A stretch of DNA of 64,000 bases from Flagellimonas abyssi (GTDB taxonomy: Bacteria; Bacteroidota; Bacteroidia; Flavobacteriales; Flavobacteriaceae), in assembly GCF_019457905.1 (NCBI RefSeq), contig NZ_JAHZSV010000005.1, positions 186,001 to 250,000 on the forward strand, in the 5' to 3' direction. Made by a program: the position numbers and the translations under genes. Below the pieces are notes generated by a model, which searched no databases, had not been told where the DNA came from, and saw only the letters and a list, made by a program, of their open reading frames with translations. Below, in pieces: positions 1-8,577 of the stretch (position 1 is the stretch's first letter; each line of letters begins with the position of its first letter).

Positions 1-369
1 GTGATTATTGGTCACTATGTAACCATCTGGAGAAATAATCACTCCGGAACCAGTTCCTACCTGTGGGGTCGATTTACGTTCATACCCATAGAAGAACTCG
101 GCAATACTGGACGGCCCCCTACTGCTCATGGTCATATTTTTTACGTGTACCACGGAATTCACCGTTTTTTCGGCCGCAGAGGTAAAATCAACCTCGTTGA
201 TACCTGCCCCACTGGCGGAAGTTTCCAGATTACTCGTGGTTACAAAAGGTGTTTCCTCTTGCGTAGTGACCCATTTATAGCTTTCTTTCTCAAAAAATAA
301 TTTGTAAGCTCCAAGCGTAATTGCACCTGCAAATACGGATACAAGGAATAAACTAGCTATTTTCTTCAT
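1..369 (-). CDS. HtrA/DegP-family serine protease, N-terminal part (cut by window edge)
   Basis: The minus-strand frame opens with MKKIASLFLVSVFAGAITLG, a hydrophobic export signal or anchor. A low-complexity linker follows, then the start of a trypsin-like fold: SAAEKTVNSVVHV, a GTGSGVII turn and DGYIVTNNH, which carries the catalytic His of HtrA/Do proteases. The window ends exactly after that His codon, so the Asp, the Ser and any PDZ domains lie outside. The family degrades or refolds damaged envelope proteins in the periplasm. ATG 367-369 is the only plausible start. The gene is divergent from dapF. An overlapping plus-strand frame over 1-300 is a shadow of this gene. Confidence 0.9.
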   Translation of the reverse strand, partial: MKKIASLFLVSVFAGAITLGAYKLFFEKESYKWVTTQEETPFVTTSNLETSASGAGINEVDFTSAAEKTVNSVVHVKNMTMSSRGPSSIAEFFYGYERKSTPQVGTGSGVIISPDGYIVTNNH

Positions 370-478
370 AATTCATTAACAATTTAACATTAAGCTTTAT
401 CAAAATTAAAAGTTTTCAATTTTTGGCTAAGTCGGTTTAACGCTGTTTTAACTCCAAAAAAAACCTTAAAAAACCCCG

Positions 479-486
479 TATATTTG
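479..486 (+). promoter_or_regulatory. Candidate -7 promoter box for dapF
   Basis: TATATTTG matches the Bacteroidota -7 consensus TAnnTTTG and ends 17 bases before the dapF start codon. The SRP RNA promoter in this window suggests transcription begins about 6 bases after the box, giving a leader of about 12 bases. I see no clear TTG -33 box. Confidence 0.55.
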
Positions 487-503
487 TTCCTTTGTAGATA
501 ATC

Positions 504-1286
504 ATGGAACTACAGTTTTTTAAATATCAAGGAACGGGAAACGATTTTGTAATTATCGACAATCGTCAGGATATATTTCCCAAAAACAATACCAAGCTTG
601 TAGCGGAGCTTTGTGACCGAAGATTTGGCATTGGAGCGGACGGTTTGATTCTGCTCGAAAATGACAATGTGTCTGATTTTAAGATGGTTTACTATAATGC
701 AGATGGAGCCGAAAGCACTATGTGTGGCAATGGAGGTCGCTGCTTGGTAGCGTTTGCCCATTATTTGGGAGTGATAGAAGAAAAGACCACCTTTAATGCA
801 GTAGATGGTCTTCATAAAGCTACCGTAGAAGGCGACATCGTAAATTTAAAGATGATTGATGTGGATAAGATACACGAGAAACAAAACCATAGTTTTTTGG
901 ATACTGGCTCCCCACATCATGTGCAACTAGTAAAGGAGCTAAAGCAGTTTGATGTACAAAAGGAAGGCAAAAAACTCCGCTACGGAATTTATGGGGCATC
1001 TGGAAGCAATATCAATTTTGTGGAACAGACCAGCGACAATGCCTTTGATGTACGTACCTACGAAAGAGGAGTGGAGGGGGAGACCTTTTCCTGTGGCACA
1101 GGGGTGACCGCTGTGGCCCTGGCCATGCACGAATCAGGTAAAACCGCCGCGAACGAGGTACATATCCATACCATCGGGGGGGATTTGACCATTTCTTTTG
1201 AGAAAAAGGAGGGGAAATACAGCAATGTCTTTTTAAAAGGCCCAGCCATACAAGTGTTTAAAGGAACCATCGAATGCTCAATCTAA
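504..1286 (+). CDS. dapF: Diaminopimelate epimerase
   Basis: Converts LL-diaminopimelate to the meso form, the last shared step to lysine and the peptidoglycan cross-linking residue; cytosolic. At 260 residues it has normal family length. Both cofactor-independent catalytic thiols are visible: Cys74 in MCGNGGRC and Cys197 in SCGTG. The N-terminal half also shows the expected GNDFVIID and FGIGADG motifs. It heads a cluster with a GNAT acetyltransferase (13-base overlap) and mltG, so peptidoglycan precursor synthesis and glycan processing are encoded side by side. A candidate promoter lies just upstream. Confidence 0.97.
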   Translation: MELQFFKYQGTGNDFVIIDNRQDIFPKNNTKLVAELCDRRFGIGADGLILLENDNVSDFKMVYYNADGAESTMCGNGGRCLVAFAHYLGVIEEKTTFNAVDGLHKATVEGDIVNLKMIDVDKIHEKQNHSFLDTGSPHHVQLVKELKQFDVQKEGKKLRYGIYGASGSNINFVEQTSDNAFDVRTYERGVEGETFSCGTGVTAVALAMHESGKTAANEVHIHTIGGDLTISFEKKEGKYSNVFLKGPAIQVFKGTIECSI

Positions 1287-1807
1287 AGGGACAACACATT
1301 TATTTGCGGGCATTGGAGCCCACTGACCTAGATTTTCTGTATAGATTGGAAAACGATACATCGGTATGGGAACTGAGCGGTACGCTAAAACCTTACTCCA
1401 AAAAGGTGCTGCAATTGTATTTGGACAATGCCCACAGGGATATTTATGATGTGAAGCAATTACGATTGTGTATCAGTAACAATCAAGATGAGTGCATTGG
1501 GTTAATCGATTTGTTCGATTTTGACCCCAAAAACCGCCGTGCCGGCATTGGAATTATAATCGTAGAGCCCGGCGACCGCAATAAAGGTGCTGGTGCAGAA
1601 GCCTTGTCGCTTTTGTGCGATTATGCATTTTCAGCTTTGGACATGCATCAACTCTACGCCAATATTTTGGAGGATAATGAGGCGAGTATCCATTTGTTTC
1701 AAAAAATGGGATTCGAAGAAATCGGCGTTAAAAAGGAATGGATAAGAACCAACCAAGGGTTCAAGAACGAAATAATGTATCAAAAGATCAATACAAATGA
1801 ATCTTAA
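1274..1807 (+). CDS. GNAT-family N-acetyltransferase (RimJ/RimL-like)
   Basis: A 177-residue single-domain acetyltransferase. The opening LKGQHIYLRALEPTDLDFLY is typical of the RimJ/RimL-type branch. The acetyl-CoA loop region is recognisable around residues 95-110 (GIIIVEPGDRNKGAGAEAL), and the C-terminal part (NEASIHLFQKMGFEEIG) is the usual family signature. The start overlaps the end of dapF and the end overlaps mltG, so it is translated in the same operon. The substrate is unknown; members of this branch acetylate protein N-termini, small amines or antibiotics, and nothing here decides among them. Confidence 0.88.
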   Translation: MLNLKGQHIYLRALEPTDLDFLYRLENDTSVWELSGTLKPYSKKVLQLYLDNAHRDIYDVKQLRLCISNNQDECIGLIDLFDFDPKNRRAGIGIIIVEPGDRNKGAGAEALSLLCDYAFSALDMHQLYANILEDNEASIHLFQKMGFEEIGVKKEWIRTNQGFKNEIMYQKINTNES

Positions 1808-2840
1808 GAAAGTACTTTGGGCAACGGCCGTCCTCGGATTGTTGATCTGCGGTTTTATTGCCTATCAAATTTACAGTGCCATTTTTAGTCCCAATACCCA
1901 GTTCAATAATGATGAAGCCTTTGTTTACATTGAAACGGATGCATCGTTCAGTGATGTAAAAACTTCATTGGAACCTTTGTTGCAAGATTTGTCGACTTTT
2001 GAGGCCGTCGCCAAGCGTAAAGGGTATATCACCAATATAAAAGCAGGCAAATACGCTCTCAAAAAAGGGATGAACAATAATGAGATTATCAATACCCTTC
2101 GGAGCGCCAACTTACCTGTTCAAGTATCATTTAATAATCAAGAATCGCTGGCATTGCTGGCGGGAAGAGTCTCAGAGCAGATAGAAGCAGATAGTTTAGA
2201 ATTGCTTCAAACATTCAATGATCCTGAGTTTTTGAAGGAAACAAAGTTTGATGAGGATACCAAACTGGCGATGTACATTCCAAATACCTATGAATTTTTC
2301 TGGAATACCGACGCTAAAAGTTTTAGGGATAGAATGCGGACGGAATACGAACGCTTCTGGAACAGTGACCGTTTGCAAAAGGCAAAAAACCTTGGGTTGA
2401 CTCCCAATGAGGTTACCGCTTTGGCAGCCATAGTACAGAAAGAAACCGCCAAGGTAGATGAGCGTCCGCGAGTGGCGGGCGTGTACCTGAATCGAATCCG
2501 AAAAGGAATGTTGCTTCAGGCCGACCCCACCGTGATCTACGCCATCAAAAAGGAAACGGGCAATTACGACACCATTATTAAAAGAGTCCTTTTTCGTGAT
2601 TTGGAAATGGATTCACCTTACAATACCTATAAATATGCAGGTGTTCCACCAGGTCCGATAACCATGCCGGACATTACTTCAATCGATGCGGTTTTGAACC
2701 CTGAAAAACACGATTATCTTTATTTTGTGGCCGACGTTTCCAACTTCGGATACCATATGTTTGCCAAATCTTTGGCGCAACACAACCGAAATAAGGTACA
2801 ATACACCCGATGGTTGAATCAACAAAAAGTTCTGAGATAA
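1797..2840 (+). CDS. mltG: Endolytic murein transglycosylase MltG (YceG-like)
   Basis: A membrane-anchored transglycosylase that cuts nascent glycan strands and so helps set their length. It has 347 residues, with one N-terminal membrane helix at about residues 6-27 and then a periplasmic YceG domain. The catalytic glutamate is Glu216 in AAIVQKETAK, followed by RPRVAGVYLNRI, LQADPTVIYA, SPYNTY and GLPPGPI-like GVPPGPITMP, all hallmarks of the family. The start overlaps the GNAT gene by 11 bases. It is the third gene of the dapF operon. Confidence 0.96.
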   Translation: MNLKKVLWATAVLGLLICGFIAYQIYSAIFSPNTQFNNDEAFVYIETDASFSDVKTSLEPLLQDLSTFEAVAKRKGYITNIKAGKYALKKGMNNNEIINTLRSANLPVQVSFNNQESLALLAGRVSEQIEADSLELLQTFNDPEFLKETKFDEDTKLAMYIPNTYEFFWNTDAKSFRDRMRTEYERFWNSDRLQKAKNLGLTPNEVTALAAIVQKETAKVDERPRVAGVYLNRIRKGMLLQADPTVIYAIKKETGNYDTIIKRVLFRDLEMDSPYNTYKYAGVPPGPITMPDITSIDAVLNPEKHDYLYFVADVSNFGYHMFAKSLAQHNRNKVQYTRWLNQQKVLR

Positions 2841-2936
2841 GGTTCTTTATCGTTGATTTTCATCCATTTAACGTATTTTAAGCCTGATTTAAGAAATCTT
2901 TATGAGCTTTAGGGTGCCCTTTAACTTATCTCCATC

Positions 2937-2944
2937 TATATTTG
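2937..2944 (+). promoter_or_regulatory. Candidate -7 promoter box
   Basis: TATATTTG fits TAnnTTTG and lies 47 bases before the downstream ATG at 2992. It suggests that the lysozyme-like gene has its own promoter rather than depending on the dapF-mltG operon. No -33 TTG is evident. Confidence 0.4.
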
Positions 2945-2991
2945 CCGGCCAAATTGATTTTTGATACGTATATAGTATCGAGATCACAAAT

Positions 2992-3645
2992 ATGAACATT
3001 ATGAAAAGATGGATAGGTTTTATACTACATCTTGCCATGATCGTAGTTTTGACAAGTTTTGGTTCATATACCATAATGAAAAGAGGGAATGTTGAAATTC
3101 CCGATTCATTGAAGGTTACGACCAATTTGGAATTCTTTGCACCATTGGATTCCATACCACTTCTTGACGAGGACGAGGTAACACCTCCTTTTCTGGGTAA
3201 AGCTTTCAATGGCTTTAAAGAAGCGCTTGCTTTTAAAGAATCCCAAGGCAAGTATCAAAGAGTAAATACATTGGGTTATTTGGGCAAATACCAGTTTGGT
3301 AGCAGCACATTAAATTTGATGGGAGTTTACGATATGGATGAATTTTTGGACAATCCAGAACTTCAGGAAAAGGCCTTTATGGCCAATATTGCCCGTAACA
3401 AATGGATTTTGAGAAGGGATATCAAGCGCTTCAACGGAAAAACTATCGGAGGAATCAAAGTAACTGAATCCGGTATTTTGGCTGCGGCCCATTTGGCTGG
3501 AGCAGGTAACGTCAAAAAGTATCTACGATCTTATGGACAAAACGATGTAACTGATGCTTACGGAAGTAATATCTCGTACTATATGAAAAAATTTGCGGGC
3601 TATGATATTTCCAATATCAAGCAACAGAAAAATGCCAAAGTATAA
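2992..3645 (+). CDS. Lysozyme/lytic-transglycosylase-like exported protein
   Basis: 217 residues with a hydrophobic N-terminal segment (about residues 6-26), then a domain resembling the lysozyme-like transglycosylase fold. It shows ALAFKESQGKY with a candidate catalytic Glu, followed by NTLGYLGKYQFG, and later ILAAAHLAGAGNVKKYL, a helix pattern typical of SLT/lysozyme domains. Relatives in Flavobacteriia are often labelled peptidoglycan-binding or LysM proteins, but no LysM repeat is visible. It follows mltG, which fits a cell-wall role. A second in-frame ATG at 3001 could be the real start. The enzymatic function is an inference. Confidence 0.7.
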   Translation: MNIMKRWIGFILHLAMIVVLTSFGSYTIMKRGNVEIPDSLKVTTNLEFFAPLDSIPLLDEDEVTPPFLGKAFNGFKEALAFKESQGKYQRVNTLGYLGKYQFGSSTLNLMGVYDMDEFLDNPELQEKAFMANIARNKWILRRDIKRFNGKTIGGIKVTESGILAAAHLAGAGNVKKYLRSYGQNDVTDAYGSNISYYMKKFAGYDISNIKQQKNAKV

Positions 3646-3670
3646 CTACGGCATGATGTAAAACAAGAAA

Positions 3671-3693
3671 GCCCCGAAATTCGGGGCTTTTTT
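3671..3693. terminator. Rho-independent terminator between convergent genes
   Basis: An eight-base GC-rich inverted repeat (GCCCCGAA / TTCGGGGC, 3671-3687) is followed by a run of seven T on the plus strand, with A-rich sequence on the other side. It lies between the plus-strand lysozyme-like gene and the minus-strand methylase gene, so it may serve both directions. Confidence 0.88.
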
Positions 3694-4420
3694 ATGCTTG
3701 AATAATATATATTGTTGGTCTTTTGTCCAGATCTATCTCTATTTCGCTCCATTCATGGGCGCTTTTTGTGGAGATAAACTCTGTGGGTAACGTAATATCG
3801 CATGCAATACACAGTCGGGTTGATTTCTGTAATGTTTTTATAAGTTCCTTTACCAATTTATTGTTGCGGTAAGGGGTTTCCATAAAAATTTGGGACTGCC
3901 CTTTTTCACGGGATAATCGTTCCAAGCTCTTCACCATTTTTTTGCGCTCTGCATTATCGATGGGCAAATAACCATTGAAAGCAAAGTTCTGGCCGTTCAT
4001 GCCACTGCTCATCATGGCCATTAAAATAGAGGAGGGGCCCACCAGCGGTACCACTTGTATTCTTTTTTGATGCGCAACACGAACTACATCGGCTCCTGGG
4101 TCGGCAATGCCCGGACACCCAGCTTCGGACAAAATGCCAATATCATGTCCATGAATACAGGGGTCTAAAAAACCGGGAATTTCCTCAGGATTGGTGTATT
4201 TATTCAGGGATTGTAAATGTAAATCAGGTTGCGATTTGCTCGGGCTTACCCGTTTTATAAAACGTCTGGCCGTTTTCTCATTTTCCACGATATAGTGGTC
4301 AATGCGCTCTATGGTCCCTTTTACCGAAATGGGCAGGACTTCCAAAGGAGCATTGTCTCCTAAAGTTGTGGGAATCAAATAGATTTTACCCACTACTAAA
4401 CCAGGTTTTACCTCTTCCAT
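3692..4420 (-). CDS. RsmI-like tetrapyrrole-methylase-family SAM methyltransferase
   Basis: 242 residues of the TP-methylase fold used by RsmI, which 2'-O-methylates C1402 of 16S rRNA. Family signatures are the N-terminal GKIYLIPTTLGD, the SAM loop GILSEAGCPGIADPGADVV, and VPLVGPSSILMAMMSSG. The typical RsmI form SDAGTPLISDPG is diverged here, and the N-terminus differs. It is therefore either a divergent RsmI or a separate Bacteroidota subgroup with another target. It follows the phosphatase gene by four bases in the dnaA operon. The fold is certain; the substrate is not. Confidence 0.8.
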   Translation of the reverse strand: MEEVKPGLVVGKIYLIPTTLGDNAPLEVLPISVKGTIERIDHYIVENEKTARRFIKRVSPSKSQPDLHLQSLNKYTNPEEIPGFLDPCIHGHDIGILSEAGCPGIADPGADVVRVAHQKRIQVVPLVGPSSILMAMMSSGMNGQNFAFNGYLPIDNAERKKMVKSLERLSREKGQSQIFMETPYRNNKLVKELIKTLQKSTRLCIACDITLPTEFISTKSAHEWSEIEIDLDKRPTIYIIQA

Positions 4421-4424
4421 GGGT

Positions 4425-4877
4425 TTAATTTAGCTTTTTCGCAATTTCCTCACAAGCCCTGTCAATCATTTGGTAAACATTTTCAAAGCCATCCTCGCCA
4501 CCGTAGTAGGGGTCTGGAACCTCTTTGATTCCCAGTTCGACCTCGCTCAGCAACAATTTTACTTTGTTGGCTTCCTCTTGGTTTGAAGCAAGAGCGGCGA
4601 CATCTGAAAAATTACTGCGGTCCATCACATAAATATAATCGAACTCGGAGAAATCTTGCTTGGAAAATTTTCTACACTTTTGAGTGCTAATATCCAGACC
4701 ATGTTTATGGGCCACGGCAATGGAGCGTTTATCGGGCGGATTGCCCACATGATAGCCTGCGGTGCCTGCGGAATCCACAAAAACATCTTCGGAATCAACT
4801 TTGGATTTTAAGATGCCTTCGCCCAAAGGTGACCTGCAAATGTTTCCCAAGCAGACCATCAAAACTTTGGTTTTCAT
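4425..4877 (-). CDS. Low-molecular-weight protein-tyrosine phosphatase
   Basis: 150 residues, the usual length. The P-loop Cys-x5-Arg is CLGNICRS with Cys9 as nucleophile and Arg15 binding phosphate, and the general acid is Asp122 in VPDPYYGG. These are the complete catalytic residues of the arsenate-reductase-like LMW-PTP fold. In bacteria such enzymes often dephosphorylate tyrosine kinases of capsule export, but no kinase gene is nearby. It sits 16 bases downstream of dnaA and 4 bases upstream of the methylase, so the three are probably one operon. Confidence 0.95.
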   Translation of the reverse strand: MKTKVLMVCLGNICRSPLGEGILKSKVDSEDVFVDSAGTAGYHVGNPPDKRSIAVAHKHGLDISTQKCRKFSKQDFSEFDYIYVMDRSNFSDVAALASNQEEANKVKLLLSEVELGIKEVPDPYYGGEDGFENVYQMIDRACEEIAKKLN

Positions 4878-4893
4878 AAATGAGTTGTGAAAA

Positions 4894-6318
4894 TTAAGAG
4901 AATTTCTTGCTCAAATCCTCGATGTACTTTCTGAATTGTTTATCGGTCTCCGCAAGATTGTCCACCGTTTTGCATGCATGCAGTACGGTCGCGTGATCAC
5001 GCTTTCCAATTTGTGAACCGATGCTCGCCAAAGAAGCCTTGGTGAATTTCTTTGCAAAGAACATGGCCAATTGTCTTGCCTGTACAATGTGGCGTTTTCT
5101 TGTTTTGGATTGAAGCGTGGCCACATCCATCTCGAAGTAATCCGATACTACTTTTTGGATGTAGTCGATGGATACTTCGCGCTTGGTGTTTTTCACGAAC
5201 TTTTCCACTACTTGTTGGGCCAGTTCCAAAGTAACTTCGCGTTTATTGAAAGAGGATTGCGCTATCAATGAAATGATGGCACCTTCCAGTTCACGGATAT
5301 TGGTCTTGATGTTCTTGGCCACGTGATCAATGATGTCATCGGGCATTTCAACCCCATCACGGTACAATTTGTTCTTTAAGATGGATACGCGGGTTTCGTA
5401 ATCGGGGCTTTGCAGTTCTGCGGACAGTCCCCATTTAAAACGGGAAAGCAAACGCTGCTCAATGTCCTGCATATCCACAGGAGCTTTGTCCGATGTTAAA
5501 ATTACCTGCTTGCCATTTTGGTGCAAGTGGTTGAAAATATGGAAGAAAACGTCCTGTGTACCAGATTTTCCGGATAGAAATTGTACATCATCAATGATAA
5601 GTACGTCTATCAACTGGTAAAAGTGGATGAAATCGTTTCGAGTATTCTTTTTTACCGACTCTATATATTGTTGGGTGAATTTCTCCGCAGAAATATAGAG
5701 TACGGTCTTTTCCGGATACTTGTCTTTTATTTCAACACCAATGGCGTGGGCCAAGTGGGTCTTTCCCAAACCAACTCCACCGAAAACCAATAATGGGTTA
5801 AAGGATGTTCCTCCCGGTTTGTTGGCCACGGCCATACCGGCCGACCTTGCCAAACGGTTGGAGTCGCCTTCCAGAAAATTATCGAAATTATAATTGGGAT
5901 TTAACTGGGATTCAATTTTGATGTTTCGAATACCGGGAATCACAAATGGATTTTTAAGCTCTGGACTTTTGGAGGTAATCGGCACATCCAATTCTTGCGG
6001 TCCCACAGCGGTACGGTTAGAACTTGGAATCTGTTCCGTAAAAGGTTCCTTGTTACCGTATTTGTTCTCCATTTTTATAACGTAGATCAACTTGGCATTG
6101 CTGCCCAATTCACGGGTCATGGCAACTTTAAGGAGCTTTACATAATGTTCTTCGAGCCATTCGTAGAAAAACTTGCTGGGCACTTGAATGCTCAGTGCCT
6201 TATCTGTCAATTTTATAGGCTTAATGGGTTCAAACCATGTTTTGAATGCCTGCGGTTGGATGTTATCTTGGATAAAAGCCAAACAGTTGTTCCATACGGA
6301 ATTAGCAGTAGCACTCAT
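4894..6318 (-). CDS. dnaA: Chromosomal replication initiator protein DnaA
   Basis: 474 residues with all four DnaA regions: an N-terminal protein-interaction domain (about 1-70), a linker, an AAA+ domain with Walker A GGVGLGKT at 180-187 and a DDVQFL Walker B motif, and a C-terminal DNA-binding domain ending in the signature KRDHATVLHA. It binds DnaA boxes at the origin and melts DNA. The gene is divergent from a thioesterase across a 202-base AT-rich gap, and a phosphatase and a methylase follow it. The usual dnaN, recF and gyrB neighbours are absent. Confidence 0.98.
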   Translation of the reverse strand: MSATANSVWNNCLAFIQDNIQPQAFKTWFEPIKPIKLTDKALSIQVPSKFFYEWLEEHYVKLLKVAMTRELGSNAKLIYVIKMENKYGNKEPFTEQIPSSNRTAVGPQELDVPITSKSPELKNPFVIPGIRNIKIESQLNPNYNFDNFLEGDSNRLARSAGMAVANKPGGTSFNPLLVFGGVGLGKTHLAHAIGVEIKDKYPEKTVLYISAEKFTQQYIESVKKNTRNDFIHFYQLIDVLIIDDVQFLSGKSGTQDVFFHIFNHLHQNGKQVILTSDKAPVDMQDIEQRLLSRFKWGLSAELQSPDYETRVSILKNKLYRDGVEMPDDIIDHVAKNIKTNIRELEGAIISLIAQSSFNKREVTLELAQQVVEKFVKNTKREVSIDYIQKVVSDYFEMDVATLQSKTRKRHIVQARQLAMFFAKKFTKASLASIGSQIGKRDHATVLHACKTVDNLAETDKQFRKYIEDLSKKFS

Positions 6319-6520
6319 AGAAGTTTTTCCTTGTTTTAATGGTTAGCTTTAATACTTAAGAGCAAGCATCTAAAGGGTTACAAGATGCTCATTGGATGCG
6401 ACAAATATGTGAACAATTCTTTTAAAAAAAAAATCAATTTGTCATTGAAAGTTTTGTTTTTTTTTCGCATGTTACCCTCAAAATAAGCAAGCCACTAAAT
6501 ATATAATTTTTCAGTTAAAA

Positions 6521-6919
6521 ATGGGTCTAAATTCATATTCTTTTCGGGTTCGGTATGCAGAAACCGACCAAATGGGGGTTGTTTATCATGGAAACTACGC
6601 ACAGTATTTTGAAATGGGTCGAGTGGAGTGGTTAAGGGCCATGGGAATCACTTACAAAAGCATGGAAGATAACGGGATAATGTTGCCCGTAATTTCTTTA
6701 CATATTGACTACAAAAAGTCTGCGGTTTATGATGATTTGTTGACCGTGCGTACCAAATTAAAGTCAAAACCCTTGGTTAAAATTGAATTTGATTATGATC
6801 TTTTGAACGAAGAAGGGGAGTTATTGGCAACCGCAAACACGGTTTTAGCCTTTATGGACAAAAAAGCGGGACGCCCCATAAAATGTCCTGATTATATCTT
6901 GGAGAAATTGGAAGATTGA
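6521..6919 (+). CDS. Acyl-CoA thioesterase, YbgC/FadM-like hot-dog family
   Basis: 132 residues of the 4-hydroxybenzoyl-CoA thioesterase hot-dog fold. The signature RYAETDQMGVVYHGNYAQYF contains the catalytic Asp of the family, and VEWLRAMG follows. It hydrolyses acyl-CoA thioesters in the cytosol; the chain length cannot be told from sequence. In Flavobacteriia such genes commonly face dnaA, as here. The stop codon is followed within 10 bases by a large heptanucleotide tandem array. A second, distinct 4HBT protein is encoded at 61306-61698. Confidence 0.9.
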   Translation: MGLNSYSFRVRYAETDQMGVVYHGNYAQYFEMGRVEWLRAMGITYKSMEDNGIMLPVISLHIDYKKSAVYDDLLTVRTKLKSKPLVKIEFDYDLLNEEGELLATANTVLAFMDKKAGRPIKCPDYILEKLED

Positions 6920-6927
6920 TTTTTTAT

Positions 6928-7029
<102 letters not shown>

Positions 7030-7099
7030 CGGGAGTGTTTGTTCTTATGTCTAGCAGCGCAGCGGTCTTTTATCCAACACCAAAGCGGTCTTGACCCAA

Positions 7100-7714
7100 T
7101 CAATCGAGCATAATCACATCAACACCGTGCATTTCATCGAAAAGTTGAAAAACTTCTTCGGATTCACTTAATCGGACCGAAATAATCAGCTCGCAATCCA
7201 ATTCCATTTTCTGGGAAGCAATCTCCAAATCTTTCTGCTTGATGGTTCGCATAACTATATCCATAACCGGGTACTCAAATTGCAAACGCATTTGTGCTTT
7301 AATGATTTTCTTTACAATCTTGGCGTTTTCCAAAGCCATTTGCGCAGCAGCTTTGTAGGCTTGAATCAATCCGCCGACCCCAAGTTTGGTGCCCCCGAAG
7401 ATTCTAGTGACGGTAATTAATACATTGGTCACATTAAAAGATTGTATTTGTCCATAAATGGGCATCCCAGCGGAATTGTTGGGCTCGCCATCATCATTGG
7501 CCCTGTATGTTGGGTTTTCGGTTCCCAATTGCCAAGCGTAGCAAACGTGATTGGCCGTATGGTATTTTTTTCGGAGTTCCTCTACAATCGGTTTTACGTC
7601 ATCTTCCGAAGCAATGGGATGGACCTCGGCATAAAATTTGCTCTTTCGGTCCTTATATAAAATCTCTGGTGAAGGTTTGGTGACGGTCCTGTAAACATCT
7701 TCTTTTTTCTCCAT
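7100..7714 (-). CDS. YigZ/IMPACT-family protein
   Basis: 204 residues from the chosen ATG at 7714. The N-terminal UPF0029/IMPACT domain is recognised by SKFYAEVHPI, DDGEPNNSAGMPI and TRIFGGTKLGVGGLIQAY. The C-terminal ferredoxin-like domain (DUF1949 type) follows. The family is linked to translation regulation in eukaryotes; its bacterial role is not settled. An in-frame upstream ATG (7768) would run 54 bases into the EamA gene, while 7714 gives a TGATG overlap with that gene's stop, a usual coupling arrangement, and matches the family N-terminus. Confidence 0.93.
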   Translation of the reverse strand: MEKKEDVYRTVTKPSPEILYKDRKSKFYAEVHPIASEDDVKPIVEELRKKYHTANHVCYAWQLGTENPTYRANDDGEPNNSAGMPIYGQIQSFNVTNVLITVTRIFGGTKLGVGGLIQAYKAAAQMALENAKIVKKIIKAQMRLQFEYPVMDIVMRTIKQKDLEIASQKMELDCELIISVRLSESEEVFQLFDEMHGVDVIMLD

Positions 7715-8577
7715 CAGAACAAAGCTACCAATATTATGCTCAAAACGGCCAACAGGACACCGCTCCAATTTTTAAGACTGAGCTTCTCTTTAAACAATAA
7801 TATTCCGACGAGCGTGGAGACCATTACAATCGCAACGTTGTTTAATGTAAAGATGGCGGCGCTGCTCAAAATGCCCTCACGCAGGGCACGAAGCAAAAAA
7901 TAAATAGAAAAATAATTGGGCACACCAAGAGCGATGCCTCCCAAAATATTTTTTAGGTTGACTTTCAATGGAGTTTTTACCGCTTTCACTCCAATAAATA
8001 TAAATCCAGTTAAGGCTGCAAATCCAAAGACCATGGAAGAGAACACGGGAATTTCCTCATCGGTCAAATGAACTTCCTCAAAATACTGAATGCTGGTATC
8101 GATTACGCCCGATCCCAAAAACACCAGTAAAGGTAGCATAAGTGCCTTTCGGGCAATCTTGATGCTTTTCTCTTTTATGGAGGCCAAATACACGGCGACC
8201 AGGGCCAAAACAATCCCGATTATCTGTATAGCACTTAAACGTTCGCCGTACAGCAAAACACCCATGATCACAGGAATGGCCAACGACATCTTGGTGGCCA
8301 CCGAGGCTACCGAAACCCCAGAGACTTGTGCCGTACGGGCCATCAGATTAAATATCACAATAAAAAGTACTCCTAATAATATAGGGCCGATCAACCAAGG
8401 TTTATGGGCGAGATCGCTCACGCTAACGGGACCATCATATAAAAAGAAACCAACTGCGCACGCAACCACATAATTGGTAATGATGGCATAAAGTGTCTGG
8501 ATTTTAAAGACATCGAACAATTTAAAGGCCACAAAAATCAAAGTCGAGCTCAGAACACTAAGAAGAAGGTATACCAT
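7714..8577 (-). CDS. EamA/DMT-superfamily transporter
   Basis: 287 residues with about ten predicted membrane helices, arranged as two repeats of five in the way of the drug/metabolite transporter superfamily. Examples are the opening MVYLLLSVLSSTLIFVAFKL, VSVASVATKMSLAIPVIMGV, and the second-repeat helix end LVGILLFKEKLSLKNWSGVLL. It is predicted to export or import a small metabolite across the inner membrane; the substrate cannot be told. Its start abuts the HAD hydrolase stop codon and its stop overlaps the YigZ start, so ribD, HAD, EamA and YigZ probably form one minus-strand operon. Confidence 0.9.
   Translation of the reverse strand: MVYLLLSVLSSTLIFVAFKLFDVFKIQTLYAIITNYVVACAVGFFLYDGPVSVSDLAHKPWLIGPILLGVLFIVIFNLMARTAQVSGVSVASVATKMSLAIPVIMGVLLYGERLSAIQIIGIVLALVAVYLASIKEKSIKIARKALMLPLLVFLGSGVIDTSIQYFEEVHLTDEEIPVFSSMVFGFAALTGFIFIGVKAVKTPLKVNLKNILGGIALGVPNYFSIYFLLRALREGILSSAAIFTLNNVAIVMVSTLVGILLFKEKLSLKNWSGVLLAVLSIILVALF

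Noticed and set aside
1..300. Plus-strand 99-codon frame at the window start
   Set aside because: It lies opposite the HtrA protease, whose signal and catalytic-His motif are clear on the minus strand.
6319..6520. Possible oriC in the AT-rich gap upstream of dnaA
   Set aside because: Only one weak DnaA-box-like sequence (TGTGAACAA) is visible and there is no cluster or dnaN/recF context. A GC-skew analysis of the whole genome would be needed.
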